From NCBI RefSeq assembly GCF_012563545.1, contig NZ_CP050804.1, forward strand, positions 1,364,001 through 1,428,000: a stretch of 64,000 nucleotides of DNA, in the 5' to 3' direction. Shown piece by piece: positions 1 to 8,313 of the stretch (within the stretch, counting starts at the first letter, position 1; each line of letters starts with the position of its first letter). The position numbers and the translations under genes were made by a program. Below the pieces are notes generated by a model. It was not told the origin of the DNA, ran no database searches, and worked only from the letters and a program-made list of their open reading frames with translations. Origin of the DNA: Arcanobacterium buesumense (GTDB lineage Bacteria > Actinomycetota > Actinomycetes > Actinomycetales > Actinomycetaceae).

Positions 1-527
1 AAAGTATCGGTGACGACGGCGGTTGCAGCGTTGCGGTTATCGAGTGCGAGGCGGATCGAGGTGGCGGTAGTGACGGGCAATTGCCTGGCGCTCATCGTCG
101 TATTAATGCCAATGCCGAAGGCGATATCTATCCATGAGGAGGCAGTTGGTGGATCGGCGATGGTGGCGATTACTCCGCCAAGTTTTTTACCGTCGATCAT
201 CAGATCATTGGGCCATTTAATGGCCAGATCTGGGGTCAACGCTGGGAACTGAGTGCTGATGGTCTCGTATGCAGCCAGCGCACCTAAAGCGGTGAGCCAC
301 GGGGCTTGTTCGCGGTAGTGGCGTGGGATGCGCACGCCAAATGTGGTCAGCGAACAGGTTCCACCGGGTGCAGACCACGTGCGGTTAAAGCGGCCGCGTC
401 CGTGAGTTTGGGCGTGAGCGGTGACGACGAACAAAACGCCAGCATCGGCGTCGTCGTATTCAGGGAATAACCGCTGAGCTTCATATTGAGTGCTATCGAG
501 GAGTTCGTGATGGATGATGTGAACCAC
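1..527 (-). CDS. birA: Biotin--[acetyl-CoA-carboxylase] ligase, N-terminal part (cut by window edge)
   Basis: Biotin protein ligase, which makes biotinyl-AMP and attaches biotin to a lysine of the carboxylase carrier protein in the cytoplasm. About 175 residues are visible; the C-terminus lies left of base 1. Seen: an STQ element near residue 12, the biotin-loop motif GRGR-x4-W at residues 43-51, KWPND at 104-108 and GKKLGGVI just after. There is no N-terminal helix-turn-helix, so it is the monofunctional type and not the E. coli-like repressor. The start is a GTG with GAGGG a few bases upstream; an in-frame TTG further upstream is possible. Family assignment is firm, start less so. Confidence 0.85.
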   Translation of the reverse strand, partial: MVHIIHHELLDSTQYEAQRLFPEYDDADAGVLFVVTAHAQTHGRGRFNRTWSAPGGTCSLTTFGVRIPRHYREQAPWLTALGALAAYETISTQFPALTPDLAIKWPNDLMIDGKKLGGVIATIADPPTASSWIDIAFGIGINTTMSARQLPVTTATSIRLALDNRNAATAVVTDT

Positions 528-663
528 GGGCCCTCTTTTCGTTTGGCGACTTTTCGTATATGCCAAACCCTATGAGTTGCGCGGACAACTTCTAAATACA
601 TTAATGTATATCGACGCTCATTCGGTCACTATAAGATTTATATTTTTGAGGAATTCTCACGAT

Positions 664-689
664 AAACTACGGTTACGTAACCATAGTTT
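664..689. promoter_or_regulatory. 26-bp palindrome, candidate operator
   Basis: Two 13-base arms meet at a central CG with 12 of 13 pairs matching; the core is GGTTACGTAACC. It has no loop and no U tract, so it looks like a protein-binding site more than a terminator. It lies 18 bases after the TetR gene stop and upstream of birA. Binding by the neighbouring TetR protein is inference. Confidence 0.5.
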
Positions 690-707
690 GTTGCGTATGT
701 CACCACG

Positions 708-1358
708 CTAGTTTTCAGATGAAATGGGCTCCGAACACGCCTCAAGTAACTGCACAATAAGAGCGTTGATTTCATCACCACTGCCCGCCAGATCCTCCTG
801 CTGCCAAGCAGCATAACCTGAGGAACGCAAGGCCACACCAATGACAGCCTGGGCAACAATCTCCGACTCAGAAGTCATCTGCCGCCCCACGATAGCAAGG
901 ATCTTATTCAAAATCTTGGCCATAGATGAAACGAATTCCCGGTTAATATCGCTAAATTGTTTTCCCCACGCCGGAACCCGAATAGCGCGCACCAACATTT
1001 CGTTATGCACAATGAAGTAATAACGATCCAAGTGCAAAGCCGCCAGCGCTTTACCTAAGAGCACGTTCATCTTGTGAATATGATCGGCTTGCTCGCTCAG
1101 TGGGAGCACACCCGCCTCGAGCTCTTCTTCCCACTGCACCAACACCTCATTCATACGCGAAATCGTCGTGTCATACTCGTAGCGCGCCACGAAAGTGAAC
1201 AACTCTTCTTTATCAATGAAGTTTGAATAGAACGCGCCGCGGCTATAGCCCGCCTGAGCACAAATACGCTCTAAGGTACACCCTTCGATACCATGAGTAA
1301 CCATCACCTGGCGCGTCGCCGCAATCAAACGCTCTTGGGTTTCAAAACGGTCACTCAT
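708..1358 (-). CDS. TetR/AcrR family transcriptional regulator
   Basis: A 216-residue DNA-binding repressor of the TetR type. The N-terminal helix-turn-helix spans about residues 25-48, with the recognition-helix signature AGYSRGAFYSNF followed by KEEL, typical of the family. The C-terminal ligand and dimerisation part is variable and gives no ligand clue. The start chosen is the ATG with GGAGG four bases upstream; an in-frame GTG five codons earlier overlaps that ribosome site and is unlikely. It follows the VOC gene by about 40 bases on the same strand and is probably cotranscribed with it. A 26-bp palindrome lies directly beyond its stop codon and is a candidate binding site. Confidence 0.88.
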   Translation of the reverse strand: MSDRFETQERLIAATRQVMVTHGIEGCTLERICAQAGYSRGAFYSNFIDKEELFTFVARYEYDTTISRMNEVLVQWEEELEAGVLPLSEQADHIHKMNVLLGKALAALHLDRYYFIVHNEMLVRAIRVPAWGKQFSDINREFVSSMAKILNKILAIVGRQMTSESEIVAQAVIGVALRSSGYAAWQQEDLAGSGDEINALIVQLLEACSEPISSEN

Positions 1359-1397
1359 CAGGCCTCCGATCACAACATCGCTAACAGATAGCTAAGC

Positions 1398-1730
1398 TCA
1401 GTGATCGTTAATTTGCAACTCGTTACCATCTGGATCGACCACCCGAAGCGAACGCCCAAAATCTTCGACGACGATTCGACCACCGTCGAAACCAGCCCCT
1501 ATAAGATCAGCCTGGACTTCTTCAAGTGGCTTTTCAGCAACCATACACACCTCATACCCAGCTTTAGGGAAATTAGCCGACTCGTAGCTATGTACAGCCA
1601 GCGTTGCCCCCTGCGATTCCATCTCGGTCCACACCGGATCGATAGCACGGTTCAGCTCAAGACCTAGTGCCTGATAAAATCGAATATTTTGCGCATGGTC
1701 CCGTGCGTAATTGATAACCAAAAGCTTCAC
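1398..1730 (-). CDS. VOC (glyoxalase/bleomycin-resistance-like) family protein
   Basis: A 110-residue single-module protein of the vicinal oxygen chelate superfamily. Seen: an early segment with RFYQALGLEL, which is the usual first strand-helix of a VOC module, and the closing DPDGNELQI, the typical last strand carrying the metal-ligand glutamate. One module would need to dimerise to make an active site. Substrate cannot be read from sequence; such proteins include lyases, dioxygenases and drug-binding resistance proteins. The start is a GTG with GGGAG seven bases upstream. It is the first gene of a probable two-gene unit with the TetR regulator, which suggests the regulator controls it. Confidence 0.8.
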   Translation of the reverse strand: MKLLVINYARDHAQNIRFYQALGLELNRAIDPVWTEMESQGATLAVHSYESANFPKAGYEVCMVAEKPLEEVQADLIGAGFDGGRIVVEDFGRSLRVVDPDGNELQINDH

Positions 1731-1854
1731 GGTTTCTCCCTTTGCTCTACGTGGCTATAATGACGTGTGGAGTTGATGTATTTCTTCACCATGGACACCC
1801 CACGCACCCGAGGTTATCACGATCACTTAGCTACATCACACCGATATATGCCGC

Positions 1855-2880
1855 ATGACGAATATGAAAAACTCGCACACGCACAATAGCGTCAATCACG
1901 GAATTGATAACGCAATCGCAACGCTGTATGGCACTGCTATCGGCGATGCGCTCGACATGCCCACTCAGGATATGACGCCAGATCACATCTTCGCCGATTA
2001 TGGAGAAATTCAGGGATTCGTGGATGCCGGCCCACACCAATACATTGCGGCAGGTATGTGAGCTGGAACGATTACTGACGATACTGAGCAGATGCTCATC
2101 GTCGCCGATCTCCTCATTAAACACGGTGAAATCCCGCCACGCGAATTTGCCAACGCGTTAACGCAATGGGAAGAAACGATGATAGCCAAAGGCTCACTCG
2201 ACCTTCTCGGCCCGTCCACAAAAGCGGCGATCGCGGCGATCGCTGCCGGGAAAAGCACTGCGGAGTCTGGACAATATGGGACGACCAACGGCGCTGCGAT
2301 GCGGATAGCCCCGGTTGGCATTTACTACTCAGCAACCAATCTTGAGACCTTCGTAGAGCGCGTACATCACGCCAGCTCAGTAACCCACAACACCTCGTTA
2401 GGAATTTCTGCTGCCGCCGCAGTAGCAGCAGCTATCAGTGCCGGAATTGACGGCGCACACCGCACCGAATCAGTTGCGATAGCACTGGACGCTGCTCGGC
2501 TTGGGGAAACATACGGCCACCATGTTCCAGGCCCTAGTATCGCCGGGCGTCTACCCTACGCTATCGAGTTAGCTAAAAAATCATCTGATCTGGCCGATCT
2601 GCTCTACAACGTCGTCGGCACTACCCTTGCCTCGCAAGAATCTGTGGTGGCTGCACTCACAATCGTCGCAGTCGTTTCTGACCCGTGGGACGGCCTGTGC
2701 CTTGCTGCTAACTGTGGTGGAGATACTGATACCATCGGCGCAATCGCTGGAAGTATTTATGGTGCGATCTACGGGCTAGAGGCATTTCCGCGCGATGCCA
2801 TCACCACAATTGACGCCGTGAACAACCTGAACCTCACAGACACCGCCGCCAAACTTATTTCTCGGCGACGCACACCATAA
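1855..2880 (+). pseudogene. ADP-ribosylglycohydrolase family gene interrupted by an in-frame UGA
   Basis: Reads as one ADP-ribosylglycohydrolase (ADP-ribosyl or nucleoside-type hydrolase, dinuclear Mg site) broken by a single TGA at 2059-2061. The 68 codons before it carry the family N-terminus (AIGDAL). The reading resumes in the same frame with AGTITDDTEQ, the first metal-binding TDDT motif, and runs to NCGGDTDTIGAIAGS, the second metal motif, then a natural stop at 2880. No frameshift or other damage is seen. Internal initiation at the ATG at 2092 would give 262 residues lacking the TDDT motif. No good ribosome site precedes 1855. It is followed by a PfkB kinase, a pairing like E. coli yegU-yegV. 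Recent nonsense mutation, sequencing error or UGA read-through are the options; the first two are likelier. Confidence 0.7.
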
Positions 2881-2934
2881 TTATTACTTGTGGTGGCCGG
2901 TACGTATCACCCCAAACCGATCTGAGGACTCATC

Positions 2935-3867
2935 ATGCCAGACCTAATACATACTGGAAGCATCGTCGTCGATATGGTGATGACTATCGATACTGTTCCC
3001 ACCCCAGGAAATGAGGCGCTAGCAACGACAACACACCTCGTTGCCGGCGGTGGCCTCAATTCAATGCTCGCCGCTCAGCGTAGTGGCCTGCCAGTGAAAT
3101 TTGCCGGACTGGTGGGCACCGGGCCGTTTGGCGATATGATCGCTCAAACTCTCGCCGACAACGAACTAGCATCAATCTACCCGCGGGTGGCTGGCACGGA
3201 TTCCGGCTTTTGCGTAGCGCTAGTAGATAAGGGCGGAGAACGAACTTTTATTACCCAAGTGGGCGCAGAAAGTGAGGTGAGTTTCGAGCACCTATCGCAG
3301 ATACAGATAAACGACGACGATCTTGTTTACGTTTCCGGCTACAGCCTAGCTACGCAGACAAACGCGTCCGGCTTAGCTCGATGGCTTGCCACTGTGCCTG
3401 AATCAACGGTTGTTTTCCTTGATCCTTCGCCGTTAGTTTGCCAGTTGCCGGAAAAGGTTTTCCAGCCGCTGATCGCAAGAGCCTCAATTGTGTCCTGTAA
3501 TCTGCGCGAAGCCCGGCATATCACTGGCCAAACTCGGGCGAAAGACTGTGCCAGCAGGCTCGCCGAGCTACTTCGCCCTCACGCTTACGCTGTTGTTCGA
3601 GCAGGAAAAGAACCGACCCTAATCTCTTCGGCAGATAATCCGCAATCGGTGATCTCGGTGCCCACATTCCCGGTTGATGCCGTGGATACCAACGGGGCCG
3701 GTGATACTCATGCTGGGGTTGTGCTCGCCAGTATTGCTCATGGTTTATCCCTTGAAGAAAGCGTCCGCCGTGCCAATGCCGCTGCCGCTATATCCGTCAC
3801 CCGCTCCGGGCCCATGAGTGCCCCAACTGCTGAAGAGGTCGAAGAGTTTTTGGCTGAGCACCGGTAG
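2935..3867 (+). CDS. PfkB family carbohydrate/nucleoside kinase
   Basis: A 310-residue cytoplasmic sugar kinase of the ribokinase/PfkB family, which phosphorylates a sugar or nucleoside hydroxyl using ATP. Seen: the N-terminal signature around VAGGGLNSMLAAQRSG (residues about 38-55) and the C-terminal DTNGAGDTHAG with the catalytic aspartate and the GAGD anion hole near residue 250. Length is normal. GAGGA lies six bases before the ATG. It sits 54 bases after the broken ADP-ribosylglycohydrolase gene and is probably in the same unit; by analogy with yegU-yegV a nucleoside or ribosyl substrate is plausible, but the substrate itself cannot be told. Confidence 0.88.
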   Translation: MPDLIHTGSIVVDMVMTIDTVPTPGNEALATTTHLVAGGGLNSMLAAQRSGLPVKFAGLVGTGPFGDMIAQTLADNELASIYPRVAGTDSGFCVALVDKGGERTFITQVGAESEVSFEHLSQIQINDDDLVYVSGYSLATQTNASGLARWLATVPESTVVFLDPSPLVCQLPEKVFQPLIARASIVSCNLREARHITGQTRAKDCASRLAELLRPHAYAVVRAGKEPTLISSADNPQSVISVPTFPVDAVDTNGAGDTHAGVVLASIAHGLSLEESVRRANAAAAISVTRSGPMSAPTAEEVEEFLAEHR

Positions 3868-4000
3868 TGTTCGTGCGGTGACGTGTTCGATAATCGCGTT
3901 CTTCTGAGTCTGTTAAAGGCGCCTCTTTGTTCCTACGAAGAATGGTAGACTTACCACAATTATCTTTTTATTTTTCTTCAACTTGCTTGGGAGCATTGCG

Positions 4001-7000
4001 GTGTCTATGCGCGAAAAATCGTCGAATCGGACAAGGGAATTCGTACCGCGTTTTGCTGGTTCGGTTACAGCCTTTCTTTTAACTACAGTTCTAGCCATGA
4101 CTGGGTTTGTTCCACTGGCGCACGCTGAGCCGGTAGCCTATGAGTTCCAAGGCGAATGGGTTGATGCGCCTGATCGGGTGCTATCGGGATTCGACGTTCT
4201 CACATCCCAGTGGTGGCTAGATATCAACGATGATGCTTCCGCCCCAGCCAATGACGAGGTTGAAGAAAACAACGTTGTGACTCTTAGTGCTGAAAATGCA
4301 GTTTTTAACCGGATTCCTACGATCTGCGCTAATGCAGAAACGTCAAGCATTAGCACAGATGGATCCGTATTGACTTGTGACTTAGGCACGCTCACCGAAG
4401 GTAGTGCACTGAATTTTACGAGTAGCTTACTCGTTACAGGCTCACCTGGTTCTCAGGTAACTTTAAGTGGGGAGTTCCGCGGAAAGATCGTTGATAACTT
4501 GGTGCCAATCCCGATCTACACTCAATTCACTATGGATGCCAAGTTTGATGGCGGAACCCCCTACCCGCAGCTATTGCCATTAGTTAAGCCAGAACAATAT
4601 CTCCTCGAATTTCCTTTCTCTATTCGGCATGCTCACAATAGCCCGGCCGGTCCAGACACCGTCACGTTCGATATCACGACTACCCGGCGTATCGAAGTAG
4701 ACCCTTACGGGCAAGAGGCTGATCTGGTAGTTATGGATGAGGACGCCTGCCAGCCCAACGATCGTCAACAGCCCGGTTATCCGTTCTCCGATGGTCAGCA
4801 TCCGGCTAACCAGCAGACGGCGTTCCCTACATGTACGTTAGAAAAGACTGGCACGGACACATTCCGTTTGACACTATCCGGGCTAAAATATGACCAGCCT
4901 ACTCCACAGTTGGATTCCAATGCCGAGCCATTGCCTAGCGGAATGGATGTGATTGCTGCCGGAAAACTACGGTTCAAACTGCGCTACACCGCTAACGGCA
5001 ATACTGTGAGTTTAACTGCCTCTACCCCACAGTTCCAAGCAGTTGACGGGAGCACTTTTGTTGATGATCCTAGCAATAACACCAACTCTGTTCCGGTAGT
5101 ATTGGGCTACTATACCGGGGGATGGGCATTATCCTATATGCGCCCGAAGTCTTACCCGGGAATACCGTGGACGGATACCTACCGAGCTCCAGTTGGAGCA
5201 ACCGTCATGTCTTTCGTAGGCCACACCCCAACGCGCGCCAGTGAATCGACTGACCACTGGGTTTGCGGAATTATAGATTATGAAAAAGTGGAGCTACAAA
5301 AGGTGCGGGTAGCTGTTGATGGTAGCGTCAAACCGCACTTCTTCTATGATGATTCCTTCCCCACAAACCCAGACGGTACTCGTGACATTTGGTATTACGT
5401 GGGCGAAACCTTGCATAACCCTGGCAGTGACCAGCCTGTAGATCCCAATGACTTTGCGTGTGGTGGCGAAACTAGCACAACTGATCCCGAAGCAGGTAAT
5501 CAACCGGAATGGACTCGCACACCTGCAGATTTGTCTCAAGTTAAAGCTGTCAAAGCGCGTCTGTCTAAAAATGTGGTGAGCTCTGCGGGAAGAAGAGGGC
5601 AAGTATATGTTGCCATGGAACTCAAAATTAAAGACACCGTGAAAATCGGTACTCCGATTTGGACTTGGGGCTACGTTTTATCAGACGGAGCTACTAATTG
5701 GAATCATAGCGCTGATAAAGTCTCCTACTTCGACCGTAGCTTAGACCCCAAGGATGTCAAACCCTATGGAACTCTTACCCCGGATCTCACGTATCCCTTT
5801 GTTGGTCCTGGTCGTGATGTGCTACGTGTCGTAGGTTCCGAACCTTACGTGAATAAACAGGTCGCACAAACTGAATATCTACCTAACGAGGAAGCCGAGT
5901 TCAGTCTCACCTACGGCCTAGAATCTAATATGGCTCAACCGTTCCCAGATAGTCTCACGCTGACTGATATTCTGCCAGAAGGTCTAATGTACGTAGCTGG
6001 AAGCACTCAATATGCTGATGGTTCTCCTGCTCCAGAACCAACAGTGACTGATGTTGCTGCCACGAATACCACACCTGCACATACCCAACTGGTGTGGAAC
6101 TTTAACGATGTGGTTCCTAATGATCCAGCCGGAAAGTTGACTTACCGGGCTACAGTGCCAGCAGATGCTCAGCCAGCACAAAGCTTCGCCAGCACTGCGA
6201 TCATTGAAAGCCAAGGTATTAGCCGCACATCACAAGCTACGTTTACCGTTCCGACCTCGGGTTTGACCAATCTACGTAAATCCGCAGTTGAGTCAGAACT
6301 AAAACCAGACGAGAACGGTAACGCCACTGGTACATGGATGGTGGAATTACACTCTGCAGATCCACGCACGTCAAATATCACTGACGTGATTGACCTCCTG
6401 CCAGCACCTGAAGATGGAGCTGGCAGCACAGTGAAAACCATGCCCCAGCTAGTGAAAGTAACGGCTTCTCTACCGGGAAGCAAAGTCTATTACACCACTG
6501 TGCCCCGCGCTATGCTCAATGAGGATCCAGCCCATTCTAGTAATGGCAGTCTTGGGAAACCATCTAGTATGTGGAGTGAAGAGTTTTCTCCTCATGCCAC
6601 AGCTGTGCGCGTCATTGGTGGACCGTTAGTTCCTCTTGGTGTTCAGAAAATCATTGTAGAAGTTAAGTATGCTGGATTAGATGAAACGACGACGTTTGCC
6701 AACGTCGCTGTAGGCCGTGCAGAAAATACACGGTTACGGATGCGGTCATCTGCGCTCATGCAATACACCAAACCTGCACCAGACCCAGATCCAGAACCCA
6801 CCCCAGATCCAGATCCAACGCCAGACCCAGAACCAACGCCAGACCCAGAACCAACGCCTACGCCTACGCCTACGCCAGACCCAGAACCAATCCCTACGCC
6901 GGATCCGGAACCCACCCCACAGCCGCAACCGCCGGTTCCTGCGTCGCCAACACCAGATCAGCCAAAGCCACCAACGGATTCTCCGAACACGAAGCTGGCT

Positions 7001-7096
7001 AAAACGGGTAGCGATAGCGTAACCTTGCTGGCTCTCAGTTCTCTCTTCCTGCTTTTAGGAGCAGGCCTACTTCGACAACGCAACCGAGTGAGCTGA
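4001..7096 (+). CDS. LAKTG-anchored surface protein with DUF11-like repeat region
   Basis: A 1031-residue cell-wall protein. Seen in order: a signal peptide with charged N-terminus, hydrophobic core and a likely cut after AHA at residue 42; a long beta-rich, Asp/Thr/Pro-rich ectodomain; a stretch around residues 620-760 resembling DUF11 / bacterial adhesive domains; a Pro-Asp-Glu-Thr linker from about residue 927 to 995; the sorting motif LAKTG at 999-1003; a hydrophobic span; and a basic tail RQRNRVS. LAKTG in place of LPXTG is common in Actinomycetaceae. The start is GTG because GGGAG lies seven bases upstream; an ATG two codons later is the alternative. It stands alone with no sortase nearby. 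Likely an adhesin or matrix-binding protein; ligand unknown. Confidence 0.85.
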   Translation: MSMREKSSNRTREFVPRFAGSVTAFLLTTVLAMTGFVPLAHAEPVAYEFQGEWVDAPDRVLSGFDVLTSQWWLDINDDASAPANDEVEENNVVTLSAENAVFNRIPTICANAETSSISTDGSVLTCDLGTLTEGSALNFTSSLLVTGSPGSQVTLSGEFRGKIVDNLVPIPIYTQFTMDAKFDGGTPYPQLLPLVKPEQYLLEFPFSIRHAHNSPAGPDTVTFDITTTRRIEVDPYGQEADLVVMDEDACQPNDRQQPGYPFSDGQHPANQQTAFPTCTLEKTGTDTFRLTLSGLKYDQPTPQLDSNAEPLPSGMDVIAAGKLRFKLRYTANGNTVSLTASTPQFQAVDGSTFVDDPSNNTNSVPVVLGYYTGGWALSYMRPKSYPGIPWTDTYRAPVGATVMSFVGHTPTRASESTDHWVCGIIDYEKVELQKVRVAVDGSVKPHFFYDDSFPTNPDGTRDIWYYVGETLHNPGSDQPVDPNDFACGGETSTTDPEAGNQPEWTRTPADLSQVKAVKARLSKNVVSSAGRRGQVYVAMELKIKDTVKIGTPIWTWGYVLSDGATNWNHSADKVSYFDRSLDPKDVKPYGTLTPDLTYPFVGPGRDVLRVVGSEPYVNKQVAQTEYLPNEEAEFSLTYGLESNMAQPFPDSLTLTDILPEGLMYVAGSTQYADGSPAPEPTVTDVAATNTTPAHTQLVWNFNDVVPNDPAGKLTYRATVPADAQPAQSFASTAIIESQGISRTSQATFTVPTSGLTNLRKSAVESELKPDENGNATGTWMVELHSADPRTSNITDVIDLLPAPEDGAGSTVKTMPQLVKVTASLPGSKVYYTTVPRAMLNEDPAHSSNGSLGKPSSMWSEEFSPHATAVRVIGGPLVPLGVQKIIVEVKYAGLDETTTFANVAVGRAENTRLRMRSSALMQYTKPAPDPDPEPTPDPDPTPDPEPTPDPEPTPTPTPTPDPEPIPTPDPEPTPQPQPPVPASPTPDQPKPPTDSPNTKLAKTGSDSVTLLALSSLFLLLGAGLLRQRNRVS
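6779..6926 (+). repeat. Tandem low-complexity repeats coding a PDPEPTP linker
   Basis: The linker of the surface protein is coded by short tandem units; one 18-base unit (ccagacccagaaccaacg) occurs twice back to back at 6821-6856, and a 6-base cctacg-type unit follows three times. All units are multiples of three, so copy-number slippage would change spacer length without breaking the frame. Confidence 0.85.
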
Positions 7097-7129
7097 TCTA
7101 CAACACGGGCACCAGTTGCCAAAAGTAAT

Positions 7130-7168
7130 GGGTCTGTCCCGCACACAAGCCGTGTGCGGGACAGACCC
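7130..7168. terminator. 17-bp stem hairpin between convergent genes
   Basis: A perfect 17-base inverted repeat (arms 7130-7146 and 7152-7168) with a five-base loop. It lies between the convergent surface-protein and ADP-ribosylglycohydrolase genes and probably ends transcription in both directions. No long U tract follows on either side. Confidence 0.8.
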
Positions 7169-7214
7169 TCATTTACCACAATATCTCTGTCCAATATAGC
7201 CGGGTCGCTAAAAG

Positions 7215-8198
7215 TTAAGCATAGCCAGATAGTATTCGTTCAATCAGCTCAAATCCTGACAGTCCGGGATAGCCGTGAATCTTCCCGATCCAACTTTCAG
7301 GTATGGCAGATAAACCCCATCGAGCACCTAGGAGACTTCCGGCTATCGCAGCAACCGTATCAGTGTCTCCTCCCCCGCGAACTGCTGCTTCCATAGCGAG
7401 TTGTAGGTGACGTGACGGATCATCGAAAGGAATCTTCGTCGTCGTTATTGCCGACCATGCTCCTTGGAGTGCTTGAACTACCCAACCGTTGCTACGAAAA
7501 GTATTGGGAGCGCGGTGCTGGGCTTCTTTTAAAGCCTTGTTCCAAAACGAGCGTCTGCTTACGGGAAGTAACCCGACGCCTTCATCAATTCCATCAAAGG
7601 AACCGTATTCGATCGCATGAGCAATCCCAACCGACCAGATCACGCAAGCCTCTGAAGCTATCGGATCACCATGAGTAAGCAATGAGATCCGCCCAGCAGC
7701 ATCTGCAACCGTCTCTCGGTCCAGATTAGGGAGGACGACCGGGGCGGTGCGCATCAGGGAACCATTACCGGCTGAGCGGTTGGGTATCTGCCGATAACGC
7801 ATAGCTGACGCCTTCGCTAAAGATTGCGCTGTACGCTCACAGTGAGAGGCATTAATGACAGAAAATATCTGCTGACCAATCCCTTTGGGTTGCGCCTCAA
7901 ACCACGTGAACCAGCCTTCGGCAATCAGATCAAGTTCATGATCCCCAAAGTAACCCTGACTAGCAATGCCTGCATCGATGATCGGGATTGACATTGCGGT
8001 GTCATCAGACCACTCACCCGGTTCGAATCCTTCGCGCCCAATCATCTCAATCGGCAAGGCCGATGGTAATGGCTTGTTGAACTCATATCCCACGCCTAAC
8101 GCATCCCCAGCAGCAAGACCAAGAATGCACCCGAGCGCTCGATCAGAGTTCACGCTTATCGCACTGATAATCGACGGATTCGAAACGTTGCTACTCAT
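7215..8198 (-). CDS. ADP-ribosylglycohydrolase family protein (intact paralogue)
   Basis: A 327-residue ADP-ribosylglycohydrolase fold protein, expected to cleave ADP-ribose or related N-glycosidic links using two magnesium ions. Seen: GCILGLAAGDALGVGYEF near the N-terminus, EWSDDTAMS (first metal motif) around residue 65, and RGGGDTDTVAAIAGSLLGA (second metal motif) near residue 285. The start is the ATG with AGGAGG six bases upstream; an in-frame GTG one codon earlier is too close to that site. It is transcribed towards the surface-protein gene. It is only distantly like the interrupted copy at 1855-2880, so the two are not a recent duplication. Confidence 0.87.
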   Translation of the reverse strand: MSSNVSNPSIISAISVNSDRALGCILGLAAGDALGVGYEFNKPLPSALPIEMIGREGFEPGEWSDDTAMSIPIIDAGIASQGYFGDHELDLIAEGWFTWFEAQPKGIGQQIFSVINASHCERTAQSLAKASAMRYRQIPNRSAGNGSLMRTAPVVLPNLDRETVADAAGRISLLTHGDPIASEACVIWSVGIAHAIEYGSFDGIDEGVGLLPVSRRSFWNKALKEAQHRAPNTFRSNGWVVQALQGAWSAITTTKIPFDDPSRHLQLAMEAAVRGGGDTDTVAAIAGSLLGARWGLSAIPESWIGKIHGYPGLSGFELIERILSGYA

Positions 8199-8313
8199 CA
8201 CAAACCTCCTACACGTATCTTAGCTACGGCAAGAAGATTCTCTGCGTGCACGCTTACCCGTGTTCATGCGCGTAAACCTCTCACATACAAGGCTTAGACC
8301 GGCATAGAAAATA

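Noticed and set aside
2059-2098. Selenocysteine insertion at the in-frame UGA
   Set aside because: The small hairpin is too far away and too short for a bacterial SECIS, and no sel genes were seen.
6821-6856. Tandem repeats as a possible CRISPR
   Set aside because: Units are contiguous without spacers and are in-frame coding sequence.
6746-6928. Minus-strand frames rich in Gly/Ser or Arg/Trp opposite the surface-protein linker
   Set aside because: They are shadows of the low-complexity linker repeats.
8019-8031. Sequence ggttcgaatcc, like the T arm of a tRNA
   Set aside because: It lies inside the intact glycohydrolase gene (coding EGFEPGE) and has no cloverleaf or CCA around it.
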